Below, piece after piece: positions 1 through 7,914 of a DNA stretch of 44,290 nucleotides (position 1 is its first letter; every line of letters starts with the position of its first letter). Below the pieces are notes generated by a model. The model saw only the letters and a program-made list of their open reading frames with translations, was not told where the DNA came from and did no database searches. The stretch is from Bacillota bacterium. Lineage in GTDB: Bacteria > Bacillota > Clostridia > Lachnospirales > Lachnospiraceae. The stretch is from the NCBI GenBank assembly GCA_023393095.1, contig JAEWMT010000087.1:1-44290 (forward strand), given 5' to 3'. The position numbers and the translations under genes were made by a program.

Positions 1-1
1 G

Positions 2-220
2 TATATAGTACCTGCAGCAACATGGGCAGTATTCCCCAGCAAAAGTGAAGAAATACATGCGGTCGAAGTACGTGTTGTTACGGAATGGCAGCCGAACTCC
101 AATTATAAATTGGTAAATACCGGATATGAAACGGGTATTATGTCTGCGAAGGCGCCGGACTTAGAAATACATCAAGCCGGTGGTACGGCTGAGGTTTGGA
201 ATGCAGTGGCTGAGAAATAA
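2..220 (+). CDS. C-terminal end of a GyrI-like (effector-binding) protein, probably an AraC-type regulator; 5' part outside window
   Basis: An open frame enters from the left edge and stops at TAA 218-220, giving the last 72 residues of a protein. It begins with a stretch reading VPAATWAVF and ends in a motif of the type AEVWNAVAEK. This matches the final strands of the GyrI-like small-molecule-binding domain (known family feature: TWAVF near the start of this segment, EIWIPV-type ending). The AraC/GyrI regulator at 23225-24082 in this window ends in the same way (HTWAVF ... EIWIPVKKK), which supports the call. Whether an N-terminal AraC helix-turn-helix exists cannot be seen because the start lies outside the window. 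A stand-alone GyrI-domain protein is the alternative. Confidence 0.7.
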   Translation, partial: YIVPAATWAVFPSKSEEIHAVEVRVVTEWQPNSNYKLVNTGYETGIMSAKAPDLEIHQAGGTAEVWNAVAEK

Positions 221-265
221 AAGTTTATTCAAAATTAGCTTTTCCTTTTCATTATAGATTTTAAT

Positions 266-318
266 GGGGCTGTCGCATTTTAAACATATATGATATAAGG
301 TTATTTTGCGACAGCCTC
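266..318. repeat. Short palindromic repeat, internally deleted copy of the element at 15220-15432
   Basis: The left end GGGGCTGTCGCATTTTA and the right end TATTTTGCGACAGCCTC form an inverted repeat. The left 36 bases match the reverse complement of the right end of the 213-bp element at 15220-15432, including the segment CATATATGATATAAGGT. The last 17 bases match the reverse complement of that element's left end with one difference. The copy therefore looks like the two tips of the larger element joined with the middle lost. It lies between two genes that end toward each other and could also act as a bidirectional terminator. Confidence 0.7.
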
Positions 319-372
319 ATAATGTAATCCAAGTCTATTTATCAATATATCAATATATAAATTTTCTCATTC

Positions 373-1103
373 TTAATTCAGATATGCTGCGACTCCTTGC
401 GCTATTCCCTTGGCTAATAAAGCTTGATATTTTGAATTCGTTAATTTATAATCTTCCTTTTTATTCGTCATGTATCCCATTTCAACGATAGTGACTGGGA
501 CCTTGGACCAGTTTATCCCACTCATACTGTCGGTTTCCATAATACCGTTATTTTTTGCTCCCGTTGTATGACATATATTTTTAAGAACCTTATCCGAGAG
601 TTTTCTGCTGTTCTTATAAATTTTTTTACAATATTGATTACTTTTTGAAGGACATATGGTAAGAATACCGTTTACGGATGAATTATTCGACCCATTGCAA
701 TGGATCCGGATTAAAGTTGCTGCATTATTTCTATTGGCTATTTTTGCTCTTTCAGAATTACTGATATTAACATCATTCTTTTCCCGTATCATAATGACAC
801 GATAACCTTGTTTCTTCAATATTGCTTCCAGCTTCTGTGCTACCTTCAGATTAACCTCGTATTCAGGTACCTTGGTAAACCTTCGTGTGTACCAGAAGAC
901 ACTTTCGCTTTCTTTTGATTGGCACCGGGACCTATCGGTTCCTTTCCTAAATTCTGATGCTTTTGATGTCCGGCATCAATTACTATAGTATATTTTATAT
1001 TTGCTTTTTTGGTACTAGCCTGTGATAAAGCTTCCTTATTGCTACAGAACACCAATAAAATAACAACCATCAATAAACTAAGGCTAATATAATATTTTTT
1101 CAT
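373..1103 (-). pseudogene. N-acetylmuramoyl-L-alanine amidase (Amidase_3), frameshifted
   Basis: Cell-wall hydrolase that cleaves the bond between N-acetylmuramic acid and L-alanine in peptidoglycan. Two frames together make one protein. The upstream frame (846-1103) has a hydrophobic signal segment (residues about 5-20, ending LVFCS, a weak lipobox) and the zinc motif VIDAGHQ, then runs out of frame after SSGTHEG. The other frame continues with TKVPEYEVNL (zinc Glu), RIHCNGS (zinc His) and VEMGYMTN (catalytic Glu). All catalytic residues of the family are thus present, and only one base lost or two gained near 874-883 separates the halves. Either the gene is recently dead or the base is a sequencing error. 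A terminator at 1218-1305 separates it from the rhamnose genes upstream. Confidence 0.8.
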
Positions 1104-1217
1104 AAATCCCCTTCATTCCTGCACATGCGTTGATATCCAATTTATTACATTTTACCATACAATTTTACCATAGTAATTTTATATGGTAAAGCTTTTCTGA
1201 TATTCCATCAAAATAAA

Positions 1218-1305
1218 AAGGCTGCAAGCATTCTTTAAGGGTATCTGTAGTTAATTTCTTAGTGCAAAATCAAAACAGATACAACTTAAATATACTCGCA
1301 ACCTT
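1218..1305 (-). terminator. Imperfect long hairpin, probable terminator of the rhaD transcript
   Basis: The arms AAGGCTGCAAG...GTATCTG and, in reverse complement, AAGGTTGCGAG...GTATCTG pair imperfectly over about 30 bases. On the minus strand the hairpin ends in CAGCCTTTTTATTTT, a U-tract suitable for Rho-independent termination of transcription arriving from rhaD (stop at 1453). The mismatches suggest an ageing palindrome. Confidence 0.6.
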
Positions 1306-1452
1306 AAAATAGGTATAAACTAGAATACACTCATCATCTTAACACTTTTATTTATAGATATAAATTAAAAACCGCTTACCGTAATAAACTTGTTAATTAA
1401 AACAGAAAGAATTTCATTATATCGGACAGCCTTCTGTTATTTATAGTAACTA

Positions 1453-2280
1453 TTATTTTTCATATAAAAACTGCTCCGGAAGGCTTACACGGAAGCTCTT
1501 CGCTAAGCTTCTGAAATTATCCGGTGATATGGTCTGACGTTTATCATGCTGCATGGACAGTACTTTAATAAGAATTTCTGCAGATTTCTCCACCGTATGC
1601 ATGAGTCCAAAGGTCAAGTCAAAATCCTCACCAGAACAGAACATTCCGTGATGTGCCCAGATTGCAACATCATATTTCTCCATTAGTCTACTTGTCTCTA
1701 TAGCAATTTCCCTACCTCCCGGTACCATCCAACCGATTACACCAACACCATTCGGAAAAACCACAGGACATTCCGTTGCCATCTCCCACAATTCTCTTGT
1801 AAATACTTCATCCGACAGCGGAAGCACAAAGGTTAAAGCAATCACATTCGTCGTATGGGCATGATAGATTACTCTGTGACTGCCACCTGACACTCTTTTC
1901 TTAACTTCATGATTCATAAGATGAGTGGGAAGCTCACTTGTCGGATTTCCTCCCTCTACAAGTCCCCAACGGATACGATAGTTCTCGCCTTTATCATCCA
2001 ACTCAATAATCGCAATACATACCTCCGGATCTACGATAATATTTCGGAAGTATTTACCCCCTCCGGTTACCAGAAAGTATTCTCCTGCAAGACCGGGTAC
2101 ACTTGCGCCAATCGAAATCCAGTCACCCGGGCAATTTAATCTTGGTTTAATTGCTTCGACTTCCTCAGGCTTAATTCGATATGATAAATTTCCACCATTT
2201 CTCTCATGCCAGCCCTGTTCGAAACCGTCATCTGCCATCTTAATAAAACCTTTTACGAATTTTGCATCTAAAATCTTCAT
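1453..2280 (-). CDS. rhaD: L-rhamnulose-1-phosphate aldolase
   Basis: Class II zinc aldolase that splits L-rhamnulose 1-phosphate into dihydroxyacetone phosphate and L-lactaldehyde in the cytoplasm. The 275-residue protein has family length. Residues expected for RhaD are visible and nearly in register with the E. coli enzyme: Glu116 in PTSELPTHL, His140 and His142 in YHAHTTN (zinc ligands) and His211 in WAHHGMF. The ATG at 2280 is preferred to the one at 2292 because GGAG lies six bases before it. The gene follows the PPi-type phosphofructokinase on the same strand with a gap of about 90 bases, so the two are probably cotranscribed. The lactaldehyde product would be reduced to 1,2-propanediol or oxidised to lactate by enzymes that are not obvious here. 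Confidence 0.93.
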   Translation of the reverse strand: MKILDAKFVKGFIKMADDGFEQGWHERNGGNLSYRIKPEEVEAIKPRLNCPGDWISIGASVPGLAGEYFLVTGGGKYFRNIIVDPEVCIAIIELDDKGENYRIRWGLVEGGNPTSELPTHLMNHEVKKRVSGGSHRVIYHAHTTNVIALTFVLPLSDEVFTRELWEMATECPVVFPNGVGVIGWMVPGGREIAIETSRLMEKYDVAIWAHHGMFCSGEDFDLTFGLMHTVEKSAEILIKVLSMQHDKRQTISPDNFRSLAKSFRVSLPEQFLYEK

Positions 2281-2368
2281 ACTAGTCTCCATTCTACCAT
2301 CATCCTGTCCTATAGTGCAATAAATCTAAAAAACTTGGCATTATTCTGGTTTTAATATCTGTGTTGCA

Positions 2369-3589
2369 TTAGTATATTTTGAAATGCTTAGGAACTCCAT
2401 TATCATAAACAAGGTTAACCTGACCTTGAATTAATGGTTTCAGATAATTCATCATATCCTGCGTTACGTAATTACCGCTAGCTGATATCCAACTTAATGG
2501 AACGGTCTTTGCACGATTTGCCACCTCACTAACCGGAACCGAAATATAATCTGTCCGATAAGGATGATTGCTTATTCTTTGTATTGCGACCATTTTACCA
2601 GTCTCACCTTGAATTGCAAGATAAAGCGCCTTTTGCCCCAATAGTGAAGATTCATAGATATCAGTTTCACTTGCAATATGTGCGGCAGCTCTCTGCATCA
2701 GATTCAAACCAATCGATCTAACTTTACAGCCGATTTCCTTGCGTACCATCTGTTCCAGTACACGAGCCGATCCTGCAATATATTTATGACCAAAATTATC
2801 TATATCTCCACTAGATACACTGTCAGATACATAGGATCCATCACTGTATCTTACTCCTTCACTTACCGCAACCAATATACTTGGTTTTTGAGAAAGAATT
2901 TCCTTTACGTCATTGATAAATATTACAGGGTCAAATTCCCTTTCACAAAGATAAATCAAATCAGCGCCGATTCCACCATTGATTCTTGACATTGCAGCCG
3001 CTGCAGTAAGCCAGCCCGCATCCCTTCCCATAATTTCAACAATTGTTACTGAAGGAATATTATAGGAACTGATATCGTATGCTAATTCAGCTACGGTAGT
3101 TGCTATATATTTGGCTGCAGAGCCAAAACCGGGACAGTGATCCGTTTCACATAGATCATTATCAATTGTTTTAGGAGCACCTATTATATTTATATTGTGA
3201 TTATTTCGGCTGCAATATTCAGATAACTTATGTACTGTATCCATAGAATCATTACCGCCAATATAGATAAAATACTTGATTTCGTATTCGTTTAATCTCT
3301 CTATTATTTTCTTATAAATTTCTTCATCACTGTTTACGTCAGGCATTTTAAAACGTGCCGTTCCAAGAGCCGAAGCTGGCGTATTCTTAAGAGAATTTAT
3401 TACACGTACATCTCCAATCAGCCTGCTAAGATCTATTAAGCACCCATTAATTACCCCTTCGATTCCATTACGTGCACCATAGACTTTATCAATGTTACCA
3501 TAAATCTGAGAGCTTTGTAATATTCCTACTAAAGTTGCGTTAATCGCTGCAGTCGGTCCACCGGATTGTGCCACTAATAAATTGTTCAT
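2369..3589 (-). CDS. pfp: PPi-dependent-type 6-phosphofructokinase (PfkA superfamily)
   Basis: Phosphofructokinase-family enzyme of 406 residues. The N-terminus reads LLVAQSGGPTAAINATL, the classic phosphate-binding start. The residues that set phosphoryl-donor type are both of the pyrophosphate kind: Asp114 in GGNDS, where ATP enzymes have Gly104 (E. coli numbering), and Lys140 in PKTIDND, where ATP enzymes have Gly124. The motif MGRDAGWL is also present. The start is placed at ATG 3589, which has AAAGGA about ten bases upstream, rather than at 3628. The gene lies between rhaM and rhaD, downstream of a hairpin at 3707-3745. Its link to rhamnose use is unclear: it may serve glycolysis or gluconeogenesis on the aldolase products, or accept another sugar phosphate. 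Function on fructose 6-phosphate is inferred from family. Confidence 0.85.
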   Translation of the reverse strand: MNNLLVAQSGGPTAAINATLVGILQSSQIYGNIDKVYGARNGIEGVINGCLIDLSRLIGDVRVINSLKNTPASALGTARFKMPDVNSDEEIYKKIIERLNEYEIKYFIYIGGNDSMDTVHKLSEYCSRNNHNINIIGAPKTIDNDLCETDHCPGFGSAAKYIATTVAELAYDISSYNIPSVTIVEIMGRDAGWLTAAAAMSRINGGIGADLIYLCEREFDPVIFINDVKEILSQKPSILVAVSEGVRYSDGSYVSDSVSSGDIDNFGHKYIAGSARVLEQMVRKEIGCKVRSIGLNLMQRAAAHIASETDIYESSLLGQKALYLAIQGETGKMVAIQRISNHPYRTDYISVPVSEVANRAKTVPLSWISASGNYVTQDMMNYLKPLIQGQVNLVYDNGVPKHFKIY

Positions 3590-3706
3590 TTTAAGTTTTC
3601 CTTTCAAAAATTGATTATTTCCCAGCACAATTATTTATTGCCCCACAAATCATTAACCACTGTATCACAGAATCAATATTAATTCTATATAATTTTTTAT
3701 GTAAAC

Positions 3707-3745
3707 AAATAAGGACGCTATATCTTATGGATATCGTCCTTATTT
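3707..3745. terminator. Hairpin terminator between rhaM and the phosphofructokinase gene
   Basis: AAATAAGGACG at 3707-3717 pairs perfectly with CGTCCTTATTT at 3735-3745. The plus strand continues with a T-run; the minus strand continues with TTTGTTT. It lies downstream of rhaM (stop 3838) and upstream of the phosphofructokinase start, so it probably ends or attenuates the rhamnose transporter transcript, with partial read-through into pfp-rhaD. Confidence 0.7.
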
Positions 3746-3837
3746 TTTACAATTATCTATTTGTTTGAATGTAATAAGTCATCTATAAGGTAAATCAATG
3801 AATATGTGTGCATATATACTGATGGCACCTCAACCAT

Positions 3838-4164
3838 TTATTTGAGATAAAAAACTTCATTCATGAATTTAATTGGCTCTTCTTCATTAAAGTCAAAGGA
3901 ACCTTCAACCATTTTAGAAGTAATAGCATTCCATCTGTTGCAAGCTTCACTTTTCGCAATGTACTCATTTGCTGCCTTTATATCATCACATTCAAAGCAA
4001 TAAAAGAATTGATTTCCATTTTGAAAGATGGAATAGTTGCGATATCCTGCCTTCTTATGTTCTTCCATTATCTCTGGCCAGGGATCTAGATGCATTTTAA
4101 CATACTCCTCTAGATATTCCGATTTTACTTTCCAGGTCCATGCATATTTATTACTGTGTTCCAC
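3838..4164 (-). CDS. rhaM: L-rhamnose mutarotase
   Basis: Small cytoplasmic enzyme (108 residues; family about 104) that interconverts the alpha and beta anomers of L-rhamnose. The catalytic region YLEEYVKMHLDPWPEI near residues 17-32 contains the Tyr and His expected for the RhaM/YiiL family, and SIFQNG and FYCFECDD follow as in relatives. It lies about 200 bases downstream of the transporter's binding-protein gene on the same strand, separated by a small hairpin, so it is probably the last gene of the transporter operon. Its presence is the best evidence that the transporter carries rhamnose. Confidence 0.92.
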   Translation of the reverse strand: MEHSNKYAWTWKVKSEYLEEYVKMHLDPWPEIMEEHKKAGYRNYSIFQNGNQFFYCFECDDIKAANEYIAKSEACNRWNAITSKMVEGSFDFNEEEPIKFMNEVFYLK

Positions 4165-4321
4165 AACAATCTCCTATCTGTCGTTGTTTGATAACTTAAT
4201 AAGCTATCAAATCTGTACAAATCTCATTATTTTATAACGTTATTATTACTTAAAGCAAGAACGTATTGCAGCTTTCGTATATTACGTCAGTTCTACAATA
4301 CGCCCTTAACTTTAAGCTTGT

Positions 4322-4357
4322 ACAATTGAATTGTCTCAATTCTACCAATTCAATTGT
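4322..4357 (-). other. Perfect inverted repeat between binding-protein gene and rhaM
   Basis: ACAATTGAATTG at 4322-4333 is the exact reverse complement of 4346-4357, with a 12-base loop. No T-run follows on the minus strand, so this looks like an intercistronic stem that stabilises the 3' end of the abundant binding-protein mRNA, or a weak attenuator, more than a full terminator. Confidence 0.55.
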
Positions 4358-4363
4358 CATGTA

Positions 4364-5566
4364 TTACAGTTTTGTGATCCAATCTTTCATGTTGCTCTTG
4401 AAGAATACATAAGGTGTACCTGCAAGTACTGCTGTACCGCCATCTCCGTTATCATATGCTTTGTAAGTAGTTGCAGGATAATCACGGAATGCATCCATAT
4501 TAAAGCTTGAACCAACCTTACCATCGAAGGAACCGTCAATTGTTGCTAAGGTAGAAGCTGCTGATACTGCACCAAGATGAATAACATCCCAAAGCATCAT
4601 GTAAGGACAAGGATAGTCAAATGCATTATCGGAATCCTGAGCAGGCATGAAGGACTGCATCTCGGAAGGTAAACCTAAACCTGTTAATTTAATTTTGCTG
4701 TTAGCTGACTTTAAGCACTGACCAGCTGCTGCAATACCTACAGTAGTAGGGGAAATGATACAGTTAACTTTATTCTCTGCGATAAATGCCTGTGCCTGTG
4801 TTGTTGATTCTGTTAAGTCGTCATTACCATATTTCTTGTCGAGTTCAGGACTAACCTTACCAGCATATACGGAATCTTTTAATTCTTTCTCCATAGCAGC
4901 TATCCAGCTGTTCTGTACCGGAGTATCAATGGATGCAGAAAGAACACCAAGCTTAATTTCTTTATCCTTGTAGCTTCCTAATGCATCTGTTACAGCTTTC
5001 TTCATGTCGCCATCTTTAGGATAATCAACACCAAGAGTAATTAATACTGCAGCCTGTACCAGATATGCTCCGATATCGCTTGTCTCTGCCTGGTTGATAT
5101 GGGTTGTACGATAATCAGGGCTTGCTGCAGAGTCAATGGATGTAATTTTGATTCCTGCATCTTGTGCTTTCTTGAATACTTGTTCATAACCAGCATCACC
5201 GTTGGTAGAAATTGTGATCGATTTAACCTTCTGTGTGATTAACTCATCTAATAACTGAACCTGTGCTGCTACTGTTGTTTCTGCTGGGCTCTTATATACT
5301 GCTTTTTCACCCTTAGCTTCCATGTACTCACTAAAACCTTCATACATCAGATCACCGAAGGAGTTACCGGTTGACTTAAACATAAATACATGAGATCCTT
5401 CCAAAGAACCACTGTCTTTGCTTCCACTATTGTCCTTAGTTTCTCCCTTAGTATCAGTTTTTGTACCATTGTCTGTAGACGGTTTTGTTGTTGAACAACC
5501 TGACAGTACACTGGCTACCATAGCCACACAAAGTACAAGTGCCAACATTTTTTTCATTTTTTTCAT
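4364..5566 (-). CDS. Sugar (probably rhamnose) ABC transporter substrate-binding lipoprotein
   Basis: Extracellular lipoprotein of 400 residues that captures sugar and delivers it to the membrane permeases. A signal peptide of about 22 residues ends in the lipobox LSGC, with the lipidated Cys near residue 24. A Ser/Thr/Asp/Gly-rich linker follows (to about residue 55), then a periplasmic-binding-protein type 1 fold of the LsrB/RhaS type (Peripla_BP_4 family). AGGAGG stands nine bases before the ATG. It is the last transporter gene in the run ATPase, permease, permease, binding protein, followed by a hairpin and rhaM. Rhamnose specificity is inferred from RhaM, RhaD and the AraC regulator; autoinducer-2 or another sugar is an alternative. 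Confidence 0.85.
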   Translation of the reverse strand: MKKMKKMLALVLCVAMVASVLSGCSTTKPSTDNGTKTDTKGETKDNSGSKDSGSLEGSHVFMFKSTGNSFGDLMYEGFSEYMEAKGEKAVYKSPAETTVAAQVQLLDELITQKVKSITISTNGDAGYEQVFKKAQDAGIKITSIDSAASPDYRTTHINQAETSDIGAYLVQAAVLITLGVDYPKDGDMKKAVTDALGSYKDKEIKLGVLSASIDTPVQNSWIAAMEKELKDSVYAGKVSPELDKKYGNDDLTESTTQAQAFIAENKVNCIISPTTVGIAAAGQCLKSANSKIKLTGLGLPSEMQSFMPAQDSDNAFDYPCPYMMLWDVIHLGAVSAASTLATIDGSFDGKVGSSFNMDAFRDYPATTYKAYDNGDGGTAVLAGTPYVFFKSNMKDWITKL

Positions 5567-5671
5567 AGCTTACATCCTCCTAAAGTTTTTTCAAATGAAT
5601 TGATTAGTCAACTCATTTTGTCTATATAAACAGCCTTTAGCTGCTTATATCACAGTTTCCCAATACTTTGT

Positions 5672-6904
5672 TTACTTGTTTTTCAGATCTGCTTTTAATT
5701 TAACTGTTTGCTCTTTGCATTTTGCTTTAATTGCAGTAATTTTTTCATTATACTTTCTTATTTTTTCTTCCTTGTCTGCACCATTGATGGAAGAATCCTT
5801 TTTGGTCTCTTCAATCAGACTCATAAGAGATTTTACTTCCTGTGCAGATTTAATATTAATCGCCTCGATATTCTTATTATTTGAGTATAAGATTTTCAAT
5901 TTAATATTATCCAAGAGACTTTTATTTATATTAGGAATTAACACTGCGATGATTAAGATAAATCCAATCATAATCTTTCTTGAATTCACATCTACACCCA
6001 TTAATCCTAAGGAGTAGGAAAGGAAAGCCATTATCAAAGTTGCTATAACAGGTCCGTAAACTTTACCTTTACCACCATTTGTTGAAATTCCACCTAATAC
6101 ACAGATTGCAATTGCATCTAGTTCATATCCAGTACCCATAGTGGAGCTTACGCCGCCACCCATACGTCCAACAAAGAAGATGGAAGCAACACCAGCCATA
6201 ATTCCCATTAAAATGAATACGATCATCTTTGTCTTCACTACACTGATACCGGAATAAGTAGCACACACCGGATTGTTACCAATGATGTAGAGTTTACGAC
6301 CGAAAGAAGATTTATGAAGAATAACCATAAATACGACGGCCATCAGCAAGAATACGATTAATGCAAGCGGTATGCCGAGTACATTCATCCATGCAAGCTG
6401 TACATAAAACTCCGGGAAGTTCTTCAATACATTAACATCCAAAATAATCTTAACAATACCACGGAATAACATTGAGGTTGAAATTGTAACGATAACGGAT
6501 GGCATATTTAAATAAGCTACTAAAAATCCGTTGAAGGCTCCGCACAAACCACCTACAAGTATGCCAAATATTACACTTACTACTGCAGGAATCCCTGCAT
6601 CCATAGTTAAGCCTGTTACCATTGCTGATACAATCATGGTTGCTGCAACCGAAACGTCAATATCACCAAGCATAAGCACAAAGATCATACCAAGTACCAA
6701 TGGTGATAAATCCATACCGGATTGAATGATGGATTGAATCGTACCGGGTGCAAAATAAAGGTTACCTTTTGTAGCAATTAAGGATACATTAATAAGAATT
6801 AAGATATAAAATAAGATCATTTCCCATTGTACAAGGAATTTAGATAATACAAATTTATCCTTAACTACTAAACTTCTTTCAGGGGTATTGATTGAATTAG
6901 CCAT
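5672..6904 (-). CDS. Sugar ABC transporter permease (RbsC/RhaP-Q type) with long charged C-terminal tail
   Basis: Membrane permease of the ribose/rhamnose class with about eight to ten hydrophobic segments between residues 25 and 325, including LGMIFVLMLGDIDVSVAA, where this family has its typical GxxDLS-like motif. Its ATG overlaps the stop codon of the upstream permease by one base (TAATG), so translation is coupled. The final 85 residues, after about residue 325, are unusual: a hydrophilic, Lys/Glu-rich, probably helical or coiled-coil cytoplasmic extension (for example ETKKDSSINGADKEEKIRKY) that ordinary RbsC-type permeases of about 320-340 residues lack. It pairs with the 336-residue permease to form a heterodimeric channel. 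Confidence 0.88.
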   Translation of the reverse strand: MANSINTPERSLVVKDKFVLSKFLVQWEMILFYILILINVSLIATKGNLYFAPGTIQSIIQSGMDLSPLVLGMIFVLMLGDIDVSVAATMIVSAMVTGLTMDAGIPAVVSVIFGILVGGLCGAFNGFLVAYLNMPSVIVTISTSMLFRGIVKIILDVNVLKNFPEFYVQLAWMNVLGIPLALIVFLLMAVVFMVILHKSSFGRKLYIIGNNPVCATYSGISVVKTKMIVFILMGIMAGVASIFFVGRMGGGVSSTMGTGYELDAIAICVLGGISTNGGKGKVYGPVIATLIMAFLSYSLGLMGVDVNSRKIMIGFILIIAVLIPNINKSLLDNIKLKILYSNNKNIEAINIKSAQEVKSLMSLIEETKKDSSINGADKEEKIRKYNEKITAIKAKCKEQTVKLKADLKNK

Positions 6905-7914
6905 TATATTAAGGACCCCCTTTCTTTTAATACACGTTTCTTAGCAGAAGCTATTGTAAATATGTTAATTGCTACGGCAACAATGATAATACCGCCTTGG
7001 ATTGCACTCTGCCATACGCTTAAGCCCGGAAGTAAGCTGATGAAATAAGTAATAACACTCATCATTAAAGTACCGATGATTACACCATCAATGCTACCTT
7101 TACCACCAGTAATGCTGACACCGCCAAGAATACAGATCGCAATAGCAATCATTTCATAACCTTCTCCCATGCCGTAATAACAGATTGCGTAGTTTGCGGT
7201 ATAGAGCATTCCCGCAAGACCAGCTAAAGCTCCGCAGATTGTGAATGCCAAAAATGTTACCTTAGCATCCTTAATACCTGCTACCTTTGAGGATTCCTTA
7301 TTCGTACCGATCGCATAGATTCTTCTTCCGCTTGATGTAAAGCCAAGGAATATGCCTGCAATAACAAACAGTATTACAGCAATCCAAAGGATATTATATA
7401 TACCGAATATTCTTCCTGTTGCGAAACTAACATAGCCTTTTGTAAATTGGTGAGGGAACCACCATTTACCACCTGATGCAAGGAATGCAAAACCTCGGAA
7501 AATGTACATGGTACCTAATGTTGCAATCATTGGAACCATCTTTAGATATCCAACGATAAATCCGTTAAAAGCACCGCATAATGCGCCGATTAATAATCCG
7601 AGTAATACCCATACAAATGCCGGAACATTCGGATTTTTACTCATAAGAGAAGAACAAACCACACCGGCAAGACCTAATGTTGATGCTACTGATAAGTCAA
7701 TTCCCCCTGTGATAATAACCATCATCATCCCAATTGCCAGCAATGCATAAACTGCATTATTCTGGAGCATGTTCATGATGGAGGTTACTGAATACATGGA
7801 TGGTGTAAGAATTGCTGCTAGGATTAAAAGTACAATGAAACCGGCAATGAGACCCGAATTTCTGTAATTTGTAATTTTTTTGATGAAAGAATTATCCTGG
7901 TTCTTCACAATCAT
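6904..7914 (-). CDS. Sugar ABC transporter permease (RbsC/RhaP-Q type)
   Basis: Permease of 336 residues, the usual length for BPD_transp_2 sugar permeases, with multiple membrane segments and the conserved GGIDLSVASTLGLAGVV near residues 70-86 and ILGGVSITGGKGS near 268. Its start overlaps the stop of the ATPase gene by four bases (ATGA), and its stop overlaps the start of the second permease by one base. The tight coupling makes ATPase and both permeases one translational unit. Confidence 0.9.
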   Translation of the reverse strand: MIVKNQDNSFIKKITNYRNSGLIAGFIVLLILAAILTPSMYSVTSIMNMLQNNAVYALLAIGMMMVIITGGIDLSVASTLGLAGVVCSSLMSKNPNVPAFVWVLLGLLIGALCGAFNGFIVGYLKMVPMIATLGTMYIFRGFAFLASGGKWWFPHQFTKGYVSFATGRIFGIYNILWIAVILFVIAGIFLGFTSSGRRIYAIGTNKESSKVAGIKDAKVTFLAFTICGALAGLAGMLYTANYAICYYGMGEGYEMIAIAICILGGVSITGGKGSIDGVIIGTLMMSVITYFISLLPGLSVWQSAIQGGIIIVAVAINIFTIASAKKRVLKERGSLI

